DNA from: Bathymodiolus brooksi
Lineage: Eukaryota > Mollusca > Bivalvia > Mytilida > Modiolidae
NCBI GenBank assembly: GCA_963680875.1
Contig: OY804589.1
Span: forward strand, 3,100,001 to 3,164,000
Length of the DNA: 64,000 nucleotides
Direction: 5' to 3'
Of this stretch, positions 52,201 to 64,000 are shown in pieces. Position numbers and translations under genes: made by a program. The first letter of the stretch is position 1. Each line of letters opens with the position of its first letter. The notes beneath the pieces are model-generated. The model did not search any database, was not told the DNA's origin, and saw nothing but the letters and a program-made list of their open reading frames with translations.

Positions 52201-55200
52201 TATGTGTCACCAACCACAACTCACTCTGATTTAGCTACTAGAAACAGGGATATATGTCACCAACCACAACTCTGATTTAGCCACTAGAAACAGGGATATA
52301 TGTCACCAAACACAACTCTGATATAGCCACTAGAAACATGGATATATGTCACGAAACACAACTCTGATTTACCCAATAGAAACAGGGATATTTGTCACCA
52401 AACACAACTATGATTTAGACACTAGAAACAGGGATATATGTCACCAACCACAACTCACTCTGATTTAGCTACTAGAAACAGGGATATATGTCACCAAACA
52501 CAACTATCATTTAGACACTAGAAACAGGGATATATGTCACCAACTACAACTCACTCTGATTTAGCCACTAGAAACAGGGATATATGTCACCAACCACAAC
52601 TCACTCTGATTTAGCCACTAGAAACAGGGATATGTGTCACCAAACACAACTCTGATTTACCTACCCAATAGAAACAGGGATATTTGTCACCAAACACAAC
52701 TATGATTTAGACACTAGAAACAGGGATATATGTCACCAACCACAACTCACTCTGATTTAGCTACTAGAAACAGGGATATATGTTGTGAAACACAAGTCTG
52801 ATTTACCCACTAGAAACAGGGATATGTGTCACCAACCACAACTCACTCTGATTTAGCTACTAGAAACAGGGATATATGTCACCAACCACAACTCTGATTT
52901 AGCCACTAGAAACAGGGATATGTGTCATCAAACACAGCTCTGGTTTAGCCACTAGAAACAGGGATATGTGTCACGAAACACAACTCTGGTTTAGCCACTA
53001 GAAACTGGGATATATGTCATCAAACACAACTCTGGTTTAGCCACTAGAAACAGGGATATATGTCACCAAACACAACTCTGATTTAGCCACTAGAAACAGG
53101 GATATATGTCACCAAGCACAACTTTGATTTAGCCACTAGAAACAGGGATATGTGTCACCAAACACAACTCTGATTTAGCCACTAGAAACAGGGATATATG
53201 TCACCAAACACAACTCTGATTTAGACACTAGAAATAGGGATATATGTCACCAACCACAACTCAATCTGATTTAGCTACTAGAAACAGGGATATATGTCAC
53301 CAAACACAACTCTGATTTAGACACTAGAAACAGGGATATATGTCACCAAACACAACTTTGATTTAGCCACTAGAAACAGGGATATATGTTACCAAACACA
53401 ACTCTGATTTAGACACTAGAAATAGGGATATATGTCACCAACCACAACTCACTCTGATTTAGCTACTAGAAACAGGGATATATGTTGTGAAACACAAGTC
53501 TGATTTACCCACTAGAAACAGGGATATGTGTCACCAACCACAACTCACTCTGATTTAGCTACTAGAAACAGGGATATATGTCACCAACCACAACTCTGAT
53601 TTAGCCACTAGAAACAGGGATATGTGTCATCAAACACAGCTCTGGTTTAGCCACTAGAAACAGGGATATGTGTCACGAAACACAACTCTGGTTTAGCCAC
53701 TAGAAACTGGGATATATGTCATCAAACACAACTCTGGTTTAGCCACTAGAAACAGGGATATATGTCACCAAACACAACTCTGATTTAGCCACTAGAAACA
53801 GGGATATATGTCACCAAGCACAACTTTGATTTAGCCACTAGAAACAGGGATATGTGTCACCAAACACAACTCTGATTTAGCCACTAGAAACAGGGATATA
53901 TGTCACCAAACACAACTCTGATTTAGACACTAGAAATAGGGATATATGTCACCAACCACAACTCAATCTGATTTAGCTACTAGAAACAGGGATATATGTC
54001 ACCAAACACAACTCTTATTTAGACACTAGAAACAGGGATATATGTCACGAAACACAACTTTGATTTAGCCACTAGAAACAGGGATATATGTTACCAAACA
54101 CAACTCTGATTTAGCCACTAGAAACAGGGATATGTGTCACCAAACACAACTCTGATTTAGCTACTAGAAACAGGGATATGTGTCACCAACCACAACTCTG
54201 GTTTAGACACTAGAAACAGGGATATATGTCACCAAACACAACTCTGATTTAGACACTAGAAACAAGGATATATGTCACCAACCACATCTCACTCTGATTT
54301 AGCTACTAGAAACAGGGATATATGTCACCAAACACAACTCACTCTGATTTAGCTACTAGAAACATCGATATATGTCACGAAACACAACTCTGATTTAGCC
54401 ACTAGAAACAGGGATATGTGTCACCAAACACAACTCTGATTTACCCAATAGAAACAGGGATATTTGTCACCAAACACAACTATGATTTAGACACTAGAAA
54501 CAGGGATATATGTCACCAACCACAACTCACTCTGATTTAGCTACTAGAAACAGGGATATATGTTGTGAAACACAAGTCTGATTTACCCACTAGAAACAGG
54601 GATATATGTCACCAACCACAACTCACTCTGATTTAGCTACTAGAAACAGGGATATATGTCACCAACCACAACTCTGATTTAGCCACTAGAAACAGGGATA
54701 TATGTCACCAAACACAACTCTGATTTAGCCACTAGAAACATGGATATATGTCACGAAACACAACTCTGATTTACCCAATAGAAACAGGGATATTTGTCAC
54801 CAAACACAACTATGATTTAGACACTAGAAACAGGGATATATGTCACCAACCACAACTCACTCTGATTTAGCTACTAGAAACAGGGATATATGTCACGAAA
54901 CACAACTATCATTTAGACACTAGAAACAGGGATATATGTCACCAACTACAACTCACTCTGATTTAGCCACTAGAAACAGGGATATATGTCACCAACCACA
55001 ACTCACTCTGATTTAGCCACTAGAAACAGGGATATGTGTCACCAAACACAACTCTGATTTACCTACCCAATAGAAACAGGGATATTTGTCACCAAACACA
55101 ACTTTGATTTAGACACTAGAAACAGGGATATATGTCACCAACCACAACTCACTCTGATTTAGCTACTAGAAACAGGGATATATGTTGTGAAACACAAGTC

Positions 55201-58200
55201 TGATTTACCCACTAGAAACAGGGATATGTGTCACCAACCACAACTCACTCTGATTTAGCTACTAGAAACAGGGATATATGTCACCAACCACAACTCTGAT
55301 TTAGCCACTAGAAACAGGGATATGTGTCATCAAACACAGCTCTGGTTTAGCCACTAGAAACAGGGATATGTGTCACGAAACACAACTCTGGTTTAGCCAC
55401 TAGAAACTGGGATATATGTCATCAAACACAACTCTGGTTTAGCCACTAGAAACAGGGATATATGTCACCAAACACAACTCTGATTTAGCCACTAGAAACA
55501 GGGATATATGTCACCAAACACAACTTTGATTTAGGCACTAGAAATAGGGATATATGTCACCAACCACAACTCAATCTGATTTAGCTACTAGAAACAGGGA
55601 TATATGTCACCAAACACAACTCTGATTTAGACACTAGAGATAGGGATATATGTCACCAACCACAACTCACTCTGATTTAGCTACTAGAAACAGGGATATA
55701 TGTCACCAAACACAACTCTGATTTAGCTACTAGAAACAGGGATATATGTTACCAAACACAACTCTGATTTAGCCACTAGAAACAGGGATATGTGTCACCA
55801 AACACAACTCTGATTTAGCTACTAGAAACAGGGATATGTGTCACCAACCACAACTCTGATTTAGACACTAGAAACAGGGATATATGTCACCAAACACAAC
55901 TCTGATTTAGACACTAGAAACAAGGATATATGTCACCAACCACATCTCACTCTGATTTAGCTACTAGAAACAGGGATATATGTCACCAAACACAACTCAC
56001 TCTGATTTAGCTACTAGAAACATCGATATATGTCACGAAACACAACTCTGATTTAGCCACTAGAAACAGGGATATGTGTCACCAAACACAACTCTGATTT
56101 ACCCAATAGAAACAGGGATATTTGTCACCAAACACAACTATGATTTAGACACTAGAAACAGGGATATATGTCACCAACCACAACTCACTCTGATTTAGCT
56201 ACTAGAAACAGGGATATATGTTGTGAAACACAAGCCTGATTTACCCACTAGAAACAGGGATATGTGTCACCAACCACAACTCACTCTGATTTAGCTACTA
56301 GAAACAGGGATATATGTCACCATCCACAACTCTGATTTAGCCACTAGAAACAGGGATATATGTCACCAAACACAACTCTGATTTAGCCACTAGAAACATG
56401 GATATATGTCACGAAACACAACTCTGATTTACCCAATAGAAACAGGGATATTTGTCACCAAACACAACTATGATTTAGACACTAGAAACAGGGATATATG
56501 TCACCAACCACAACTCACTCTGATTTAGCTACTAGAAACAGGGATATATGTCACGAAACACAACTATCATTTAGACACTAGAAACAGGGATATATGTCAC
56601 CAACTACAACTCACTCTGATTTAGCCACTAGAAACAGGGATATATGTCACCAACCACAACTCACTCTGATTTAGCCACTAGAAACAGGGATATGTGTCAC
56701 CAAACACAACCCTGATTTACCTACCCAATAGAAACAGGGATATTTGTCACCAAACACAACTATGATTTAGACACTAGAAACAGGGATATATGTCACCAAC
56801 CACAACTCACTCTGATTTAGCTACTAGAAACAGGGATATATGTTGTGAAACACAAGTCTGATTTACCCACTAGAAACAGGGATATGTGTCACCAACCACA
56901 ACTGACTCTGATTTAGCTACTAGAAACAGGGATATATGTCACCAACCACAACTCCGATTTAGCCACTAGAAACAGGGATATGTGTCATCAAACACAGCTC
57001 TGGTTTAGCCACTAGAAACAGGGATATGTGTCACGAAACACAACTCTGGTTTAGCCACTAGAAACTGGGATATATGTCATCAAACACAACTCAATCTGAT
57101 TTAGCTACTAGAAACAGGGATATATGTCACCAAACACAACTCTGATTTAGACACTAGAAACAGGGATATATGTCACCAAACACAACTTTGATTTAGCCAC
57201 TAGAAACAGGGATATATGTTACCAAACACAACTCTGATTTAGCCACTAGAAACAGGGATATGTGTCACCAAACACAACTCTGATTTAGCTACTAGAAACA
57301 GGGATATGTGTCACCAACCACAACTCTGGTTTAGACACTAGAAACAGGGATATATGTCACCAAACACAACTCTGATTTAGACACTAGAAACAAGGATATA
57401 TGTCACCAACCACATCTCACTCTGATTTAGCTACTAGAAACAGGGATATATGTCACCAAACACAACTCACTCTGATTTAGCTACTAGAAACATCGATATA
57501 TGTCACGAAACACAACTCTGATTTAGCCACTAGAAACAGGGATATGTGTCACCAAACACAACTCTGATTTACCCAATAGAAACAGGGATATTTGTCACCA
57601 AACACAACTATGATTTAGACACTAGAAACAGGGATATATGTCACCAACCACAACTCACTCTGATTTAGCTACTAGAAACAGGGATATATGTTGTGAAACA
57701 CAAGTCTGATTTACCCACTAGAAACAGGGATATGTGTCACCAACCACAACTCACTCTGATTTAGCTACTAGAAACAGGGATATATGTCACCAACCACAAC
57801 TCTGATTTAGCCACTAGAAACAGGGATATGTGTCATCAAACACAGCTCTGGTTTAGCCACTAGAAACAGGGATATGTGTCACGAAACACAACTCTGGTTT
57901 AGCCACTAGAAACTGGGATATATGTCATCAAACACAACTCTGGTTTAGCCACTAGAAACAGGGATATATGTCACCAAACACAACTCTGATTTAGCCACTA
58001 GAAACAGGGATATATGTCACCAAACACAACTTTGATTTAGGCACTAGAAATAGGGATATATGTCACCAACCACAACTCAATCTGATTTAGCTACTAGAAA
58101 CAGGGATATATGTCACCAAACACAACTCTGATTTAGACACTAGAGATAGGGATATATGTCACCAACCACAACTCACTCTGATTTAGCTACTAGAAACAGG

Positions 58201-61200
58201 GATATATGTCACCAAACACAACTCTGATTTAGCTACTAGAAACAGGGATATATGTCACCAAACACAACTCTGATTTAGACACTAGAAACAGGGATATATG
58301 TCACCAAACACAACTTTGATTTAGCCACTAGAAACAGGGATATATGTTACCAAACACAACTCTGATTTAGCCACTAGAAACAGGGATATGTGTCACCAAA
58401 CACAACTCTGATTTAGCTACTAGAAACAGGGATATGTGTCACCAACCACAACTCTGATTTAGACACTAGAAACAGGGATATATGTCACCAAACACAACTC
58501 TGATTTAGACACTAGAAACAAGGATATATGTCACCAACCACATCTCACTCTGATTTAGCTACTAGAAACAGGGATATATGTCACCAAACACAACTCACTC
58601 TGATTTAGCTACTAGAAACATCGATATATGTCACGAAACACAACTCTGATTTAGCCACTAGAAACAGGGATATGTGTCACCAAACACAACTCTGATTTAC
58701 CCAATAGAAACAGGGATATTTGTCACCAAACACAACTATGATTTAGACACTAGAAACAGGGATATATGTCACCAACCACAACTCACTCTGATTTAGCTAC
58801 TAGAAACAGGGATATATGTTGTGAAACACAAGTCTGATTTACCCACTAGAAACAGGGATATGTGTCACCAACCACAACTCACTCTGATTTAGCTACTAGA
58901 AACAGGGATATATGTCACCATCCACAACTCTGATTTAGCCACTAGAAACAGGGATATATGTCACCAAACACAACTCTGATTTAGCCACTAGAAACATGGA
59001 TATATGTCACGAAACACAACTCTGATTTACCCAATAGAAACAGGGATATTTGTCACCAAACACAACTATGATTTAGACACTAGAAACAGGGATATATGTC
59101 ACCAACCACAACTCACTCTGATTTAGCTACTAGAAACAGGGATATATGTCACGAAACACAACTATCATTTAGACACTAGAAACAGGGATATATGTCACCA
59201 ACTACAACTCACTCTGATTTAGCCACTAGAAACAGGGATATATGTCACCAACCACAACTCACTCTGATTTAGCCACTAGAAACAGGGATATGTGTCACCA
59301 AACACAACCCTGATTTACCTACCCAATAGAAACAGGGATATTTGTCACCAAACACAACTATGATTTAGACACTAGAAACAGGGATATATGTCACCAACCA
59401 CAACTCACTCTGATTTAGCTACTAGAAACAGGGATATATGTTGTGAAACACAAGTCTGATTTACCCACTAGAAACAGGGATATGTGTCACCAACCACAAC
59501 TGACTCTGATTTAGCTACTAGAAACAGGGATATATGTCACCAACCACAACTCCGATTTAGCCACTAGAAACAGGGATATGTGTCATCAAACACAGCTCTG
59601 GTTTAGCCACTAGAAACAGGGATATGTGTCACGAAACACAACTCTGGTTTAGCCACTAGAAACTGGGATATATGTCATCAAACACAACTCAATCTGATTT
59701 AGCTACTAGAAACAGGGATATATGTCACCAAACACAACTCTGATTTAGACACTAGAAACAGGGATATATGTCACCAAACACAACTTTGATTTAGCCACTA
59801 GAAACAGGGATATATGTTACCAAACACAACTCTGATTTAGCCACTAGAAACAGGGATATGTGTCACCAAACACAACTCTGATTTAGCTACTAGAAACAGG
59901 GATATGTGTCACCAACCACAACTCTGGTTTAGACACTAGAAACAGGGATATATGTCACCAAACACAACTCTGATTTAGACACTAGAAACAAGGATATATG
60001 TCACCAACCACATCTCACTCTGATTTAGCTACTAGAAACAGGGATATATGTCACCAAACACAACTCACTCTGATTTAGCTACTAGAAACATCGATATATG
60101 TCACGAAACACAACTCTGATTTAGCCACTAGAAACAGGGATATGTGTCACCAAACACAACTCTGATTTACCCAATAGAAACAGGGATATTTGTCACCAAA
60201 CACAACTATGATTTAGACACTAGAAACAGGGATATATGTCACCAACCACAACTCACTCTGATTTAGCTACTAGAAACAGGGATATATGTTGTGAAACACA
60301 AGTCTGATTTACCCACTAGAAACAGGGATATATGTCACCAACCACAACTCACTCTGATTTAGCTACTAGAAACAGGGATATATGTCACCAACCACAACTC
60401 TGATTTAGCCACTAGAAACAGGGATATATGTCACCAAACACAACTCTGATTTAGCCACTAGAAACATGGATATATGTCACGAAACACAACTCTGATTTAC
60501 CCAATAGAAACAGGGATATTTGTCACCAAACACAACTATGATTTAGACACTAGAAACAGGGATATATGTCACCAACCACAACTCACTCTGATTTAGCTAC
60601 TAGAAACAGGGATATATGTCACGAAACACAACTATCATTTAGACACTAGAAACAGGGATATATGTCACCAACTACAACTCACTCTGATTTAGCCACTAGA
60701 AACAGGGATATATGTCACCAACCACAACTCACTCTGATTTAGCCACTAGAAACAGGGATATGTGTCACCAAACACAACTCTGATTTACCTACCCAATAGA
60801 AACAGGGATATTTGTCACCAAACACAACTTTGATTTAGACACTAGAAACAGGGATATATGTCACCAACCACAACTCACTCTGATTTAGCTACTAGAAACA
60901 GGGATATATGTTGTGAAACACAAGTCTGATTTACCCACTAGAAACAGGGATATGTGTCACCAACCACAACTCACTCTGATTTAGCTACTAGAAACAGGGA
61001 TATATGTCACCAACCACAACTCTGATTTAGCCACTAGAAACAGGGATATGTGTCATCAAACACAGCTCTGGTTTAGCCACTAGAAACAGGGATATGTGTC
61101 ACGAAACACAACTCTGGTTTAGCCACTAGAAACTGGGATATATGTCATCAAACACAACTCTGGTTTAGCCACTAGAAACAGGGATATATGTCACCAAACA

Positions 61201-64000
61201 CAACTCTGATTTAGCCACTAGAAACAGGGATATATGTCACCAAACACAACTTTGATTTAGGCACTAGAAAGAGGGATATGTGTCACCAAACACAACTCTG
61301 ATTTAGCCACTAGAAACAGGGATATATGTCACCAAACACAACTCTGATTTAGACACTAGAAATAGGGATATATGTCACCAACCACAACTCAATCTGATTT
61401 AGCTACTAGAAACAGGGATATATGTCACCAAACACAACTCTGATTTAGACACTAGAGATAGGGATATATGTCACCAACCACAACTCACTCTGATTTAGCT
61501 ACTAGAAACAGGGATATATGTCACCAAACACAACTCTGATTTAGCTACTAGAAACAGGGATATATGTCACCAAACACAACTCTGATTTAGACACTAGAAA
61601 CAGGGATATATGTCACCAAATACAACTTTGATTTAGCCACTAGAAACAGGGATATATGTTACCAAACACAACTCTGATTTAGCCACTAGAAACAGGGATA
61701 TGTGTCACCAAACACAACTCTGATTTAGCTACTAGAAACAGGGATATGTGTCACCAACCACAACTCTGATTTAGACACTAGAAACAGGGATATATGTCAC
61801 CAAACACAACTCTGATTTAGACACTAGAAACAAGGATATATGTCACCAACCACATCTCACTCTGATTTAGCTACTAGAAACAGGGATATATGTCACCAAA
61901 CACAACTCACTCTGATTTAGCTACTAGAAACATCGATATATGTCACGAAACACAACTCTGATTTAGCCACTAGAAACAGGGATATGTGTCACCAAACACA
62001 ACTCTGATTTACCCAATAGAAACAGGGATATTTGTCACCAAACACAACTATGATTTAGACACTAGAAACAGGGATATATGTCACCAACCACAACTCACTC
62101 TGATTTAGCTACTAGAAACAGGGATATATGTTGTGAAACACAAGTCTGATTTACCCACTAGAAACAGGGATATGTGTCACCAACCACAACTCACTCTGAT
62201 TTAGCTACTAGAAACAGGGATATATGTCACCATCCACAACTCTGATTTAGCCACTAGAAACAGGGATATATGTCACCAAACACAACTCTGATTTAGCCAC
62301 TAGAAACATGGATATATGTCACGAAACACAACTCTGATTTACCCAATAGAAACAGGGATATTTGTCACCAAACACAACTATGATTTAGACACTAGAAACA
62401 GGGATATATGTCACCAACCACAACTCACTCTGATTTAGCTACTAGAAACAGGGATATATGTCACGAAACACAACTATCATTTAGACACTAGAAACAGGGA
62501 TATATGTCACCAACTACAACTCACTCTGATTTAGCCACTAGAAACAGGGATATATGTCACCAACCACAACTCACTCTGATTTAGCCACTAGAAACAGGGA
62601 TATGTGTCACCAAACACAACCCTGATTTACCTACCCAATAGAAACAGGGATATTTGTCACCAAACACAACTATGATTTAGACACTAGAAACAGGGATATA
62701 TGTCACCAACCACAACTCACTCTGATTTAGCTACTAGAAACAGGGATATATGTTGTGAAACACAAGTCTGATTTACCCACTAGAAACAGGGATATGTGTC
62801 ACCAACCACAACTGACTCTGATTTAGCTACTAGAAACAGGGATATATGTCACCAACCACAACTCCGATTTAGCCACTAGAAACAGGGATATGTGTCATCA
62901 AACACAGCTCTGGTTTAGCCACTAGAAACAGGGATATGTGTCACGAAACACAACTCTGGTTTAGCCACTAGAAACTGGGATATATGTCATCAAACACAAC
63001 TCTGGTTTAGCCACTAGAAACAGGGATATATGTCACCAAACACAACTCTGATTTAGCCACTAGAAACAGGGATATATGTCACCAAACACAACTTTGATGT
63101 AGCCACTAGAAACAGGGATATGTGTCACCAACCACAACTCTGATTTAGACACTAGAAACAGGGATATATGTCACCAAACACAACTCTGATTTAGACACTA
63201 GAAACAAGGATATATGTCACCAACCACATCTCACTCTGATTTAGCTACTAGAAACAGGGATATATGTCACCAAACACAACTCACTCTGATTTAGGTACTA
63301 GAAACATGGATATATGTTGTGAAACACAACTCTGATTTAGCCACTAGAAACAGGGATATATGTCACCAAACACAACTCTGATTTAGACACTAGAAATAGG
63401 GATATATGTCACCAACCACAACTCAATCTGATTTAGCTACTAGAAACAGGGATATATGTCACCAAACACAACTCTGATTTAGACACTAGAGATAGGGATA
63501 TATGTCACCAACCACAACTCACTCTGATTTAGCTACTAGAAACAGGGATATATGTCACCAAACACAACTCTGATTTAGCTACTAGAAACAGGGATATATG
63601 TCACCAAACACAACTCTGATTTAGACACTAGAAACAGGGATATATGTCACCAAACACAACTTTGATTTAGCCACTAGAAACAGGGATATATGTTACCAAA
63701 CACAACTCTGATTTAGCCACTAGAAACAGGGATATGTGTCACCAAACACAACTCTGATTTAGCTACTAGAAACAGGGATATGTGTCACCAACCACAACTC
63801 TGATTTAGACACTAGAAACAGGGATATATGTCACCAAACACAACTCTGATTTAGACACTAGAAACAAGGATATATGTCACCAACCACATCTCACTCTGAT
63901 TTAGCAACTAGAAACAGGGATATATGTCACCAAACACAACTCACTCTGATTTAGCTACTAGAAACATCGATATATGTCACGAAACACAACTCTGATTTAG
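49257..64000. repeat. 46-bp tandem satellite array, right part
   Basis: The 46/50-bp family resumes after the retroelement and fills the rest of the window, continuing past the right edge. It is strongly homogenised. A marker unit with CATCGATATATGTCACG recurs at 51117, 51961, 54363, 56021, 57491, 58619, 60089, 61931 and 63965. A second marker, CTACCCAATAGAAAC, also recurs (for example, 56721 and 59319). Spacings repeat, revealing higher-order repeats. I find no other inserted sequence and no gene here. Confidence 0.96.
55200..60400. repeat. 2598-bp higher-order repeat, tandem pair
   Basis: Marker spacings of 1470 + 1128 bp occur twice (56021-57491-58619 and 57491-58619-60089), and the CTACCCAATAG marker is also offset by 2598 bp. 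Left of about 55700 the offset becomes 2506 bp, which is 92 bp or exactly two 46-bp units less. The match ends near 60400. Spacings of 1658 (54363-56021) and 1842 bp (60089-61931) differ by 184 bp, exactly four units. Boundaries are approximate. Confidence 0.75.

Noticed and set aside
1..64000. tRNA, rRNA or other structured RNA genes
   Set aside because: I saw no tRNA-like A and B boxes in a valid fold and no rRNA-like sequence in the non-satellite DNA.

Overview
The window looks like animal nuclear DNA, most probably from a bivalve mollusc or a close lophotrochozoan relative. Evidence: spliced exons of a Roc-COR (ROCO-family) protein; Penelope-like retroelement fragments of a type I associate with bivalves; and a short element tail (CCCGGGTTCCTCCACC ... 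GTTAAACACCA) that I recall as common in bivalve genomes. The species cannot be read from the sequence. Nothing bacterial or phage-like is present, and most of the window is tandem repeat rather than genes.

Layout. (1) 1-41141 is a minisatellite/satellite array of about a thousand 39-bp units, each normally carrying the telomere-like hexamer TTAGGG. It is organised into higher-order repeats (5145, 2168, about 3787/3748 and 1009 bp) that are nearly identical between copies. The array runs off the left edge and is interrupted once, at 25497-26046, by a 5'-truncated Penelope-like element. (2) 41142-44504 is a 3.4-kb island of ordinary DNA. It holds a 524-bp retroposed element with seven internal 59-bp repeats and a perfect 14-bp target-site duplication. 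It also holds two minus-strand exons of a ROCO-type GTPase gene: the COR domain at 42236-43480 and the end of the Roc domain, with a THSD G4 motif, at 44018-44124. (3) 44505-64000 is a second, unrelated array with a 46-bp unit (50 bp in a common variant). Its left edge is old and degenerate, its interior is homogenised into higher-order repeats, and it runs off the right edge. A longer copy of the same Penelope-like family (47787-49256) with an intact reverse transcriptase frame sits inside it.

How the parts relate. The two retroelement copies share their 3' end and overlap over about 550 bp, so the same family landed in two unrelated satellites. The first insertion interrupts a higher-order repeat exactly, with a TTAA duplication, and none of the sister repeats has it, so it postdates amplification. 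The ROCO gene is read right to left. Its upstream exons (start of Roc and anything before it) are not in the island, so either they lie beyond array 2, making that array intronic, or the locus is a gene fragment. Most predicted ORFs in array 1 are an artefact of a 39-bp unit being divisible by three.
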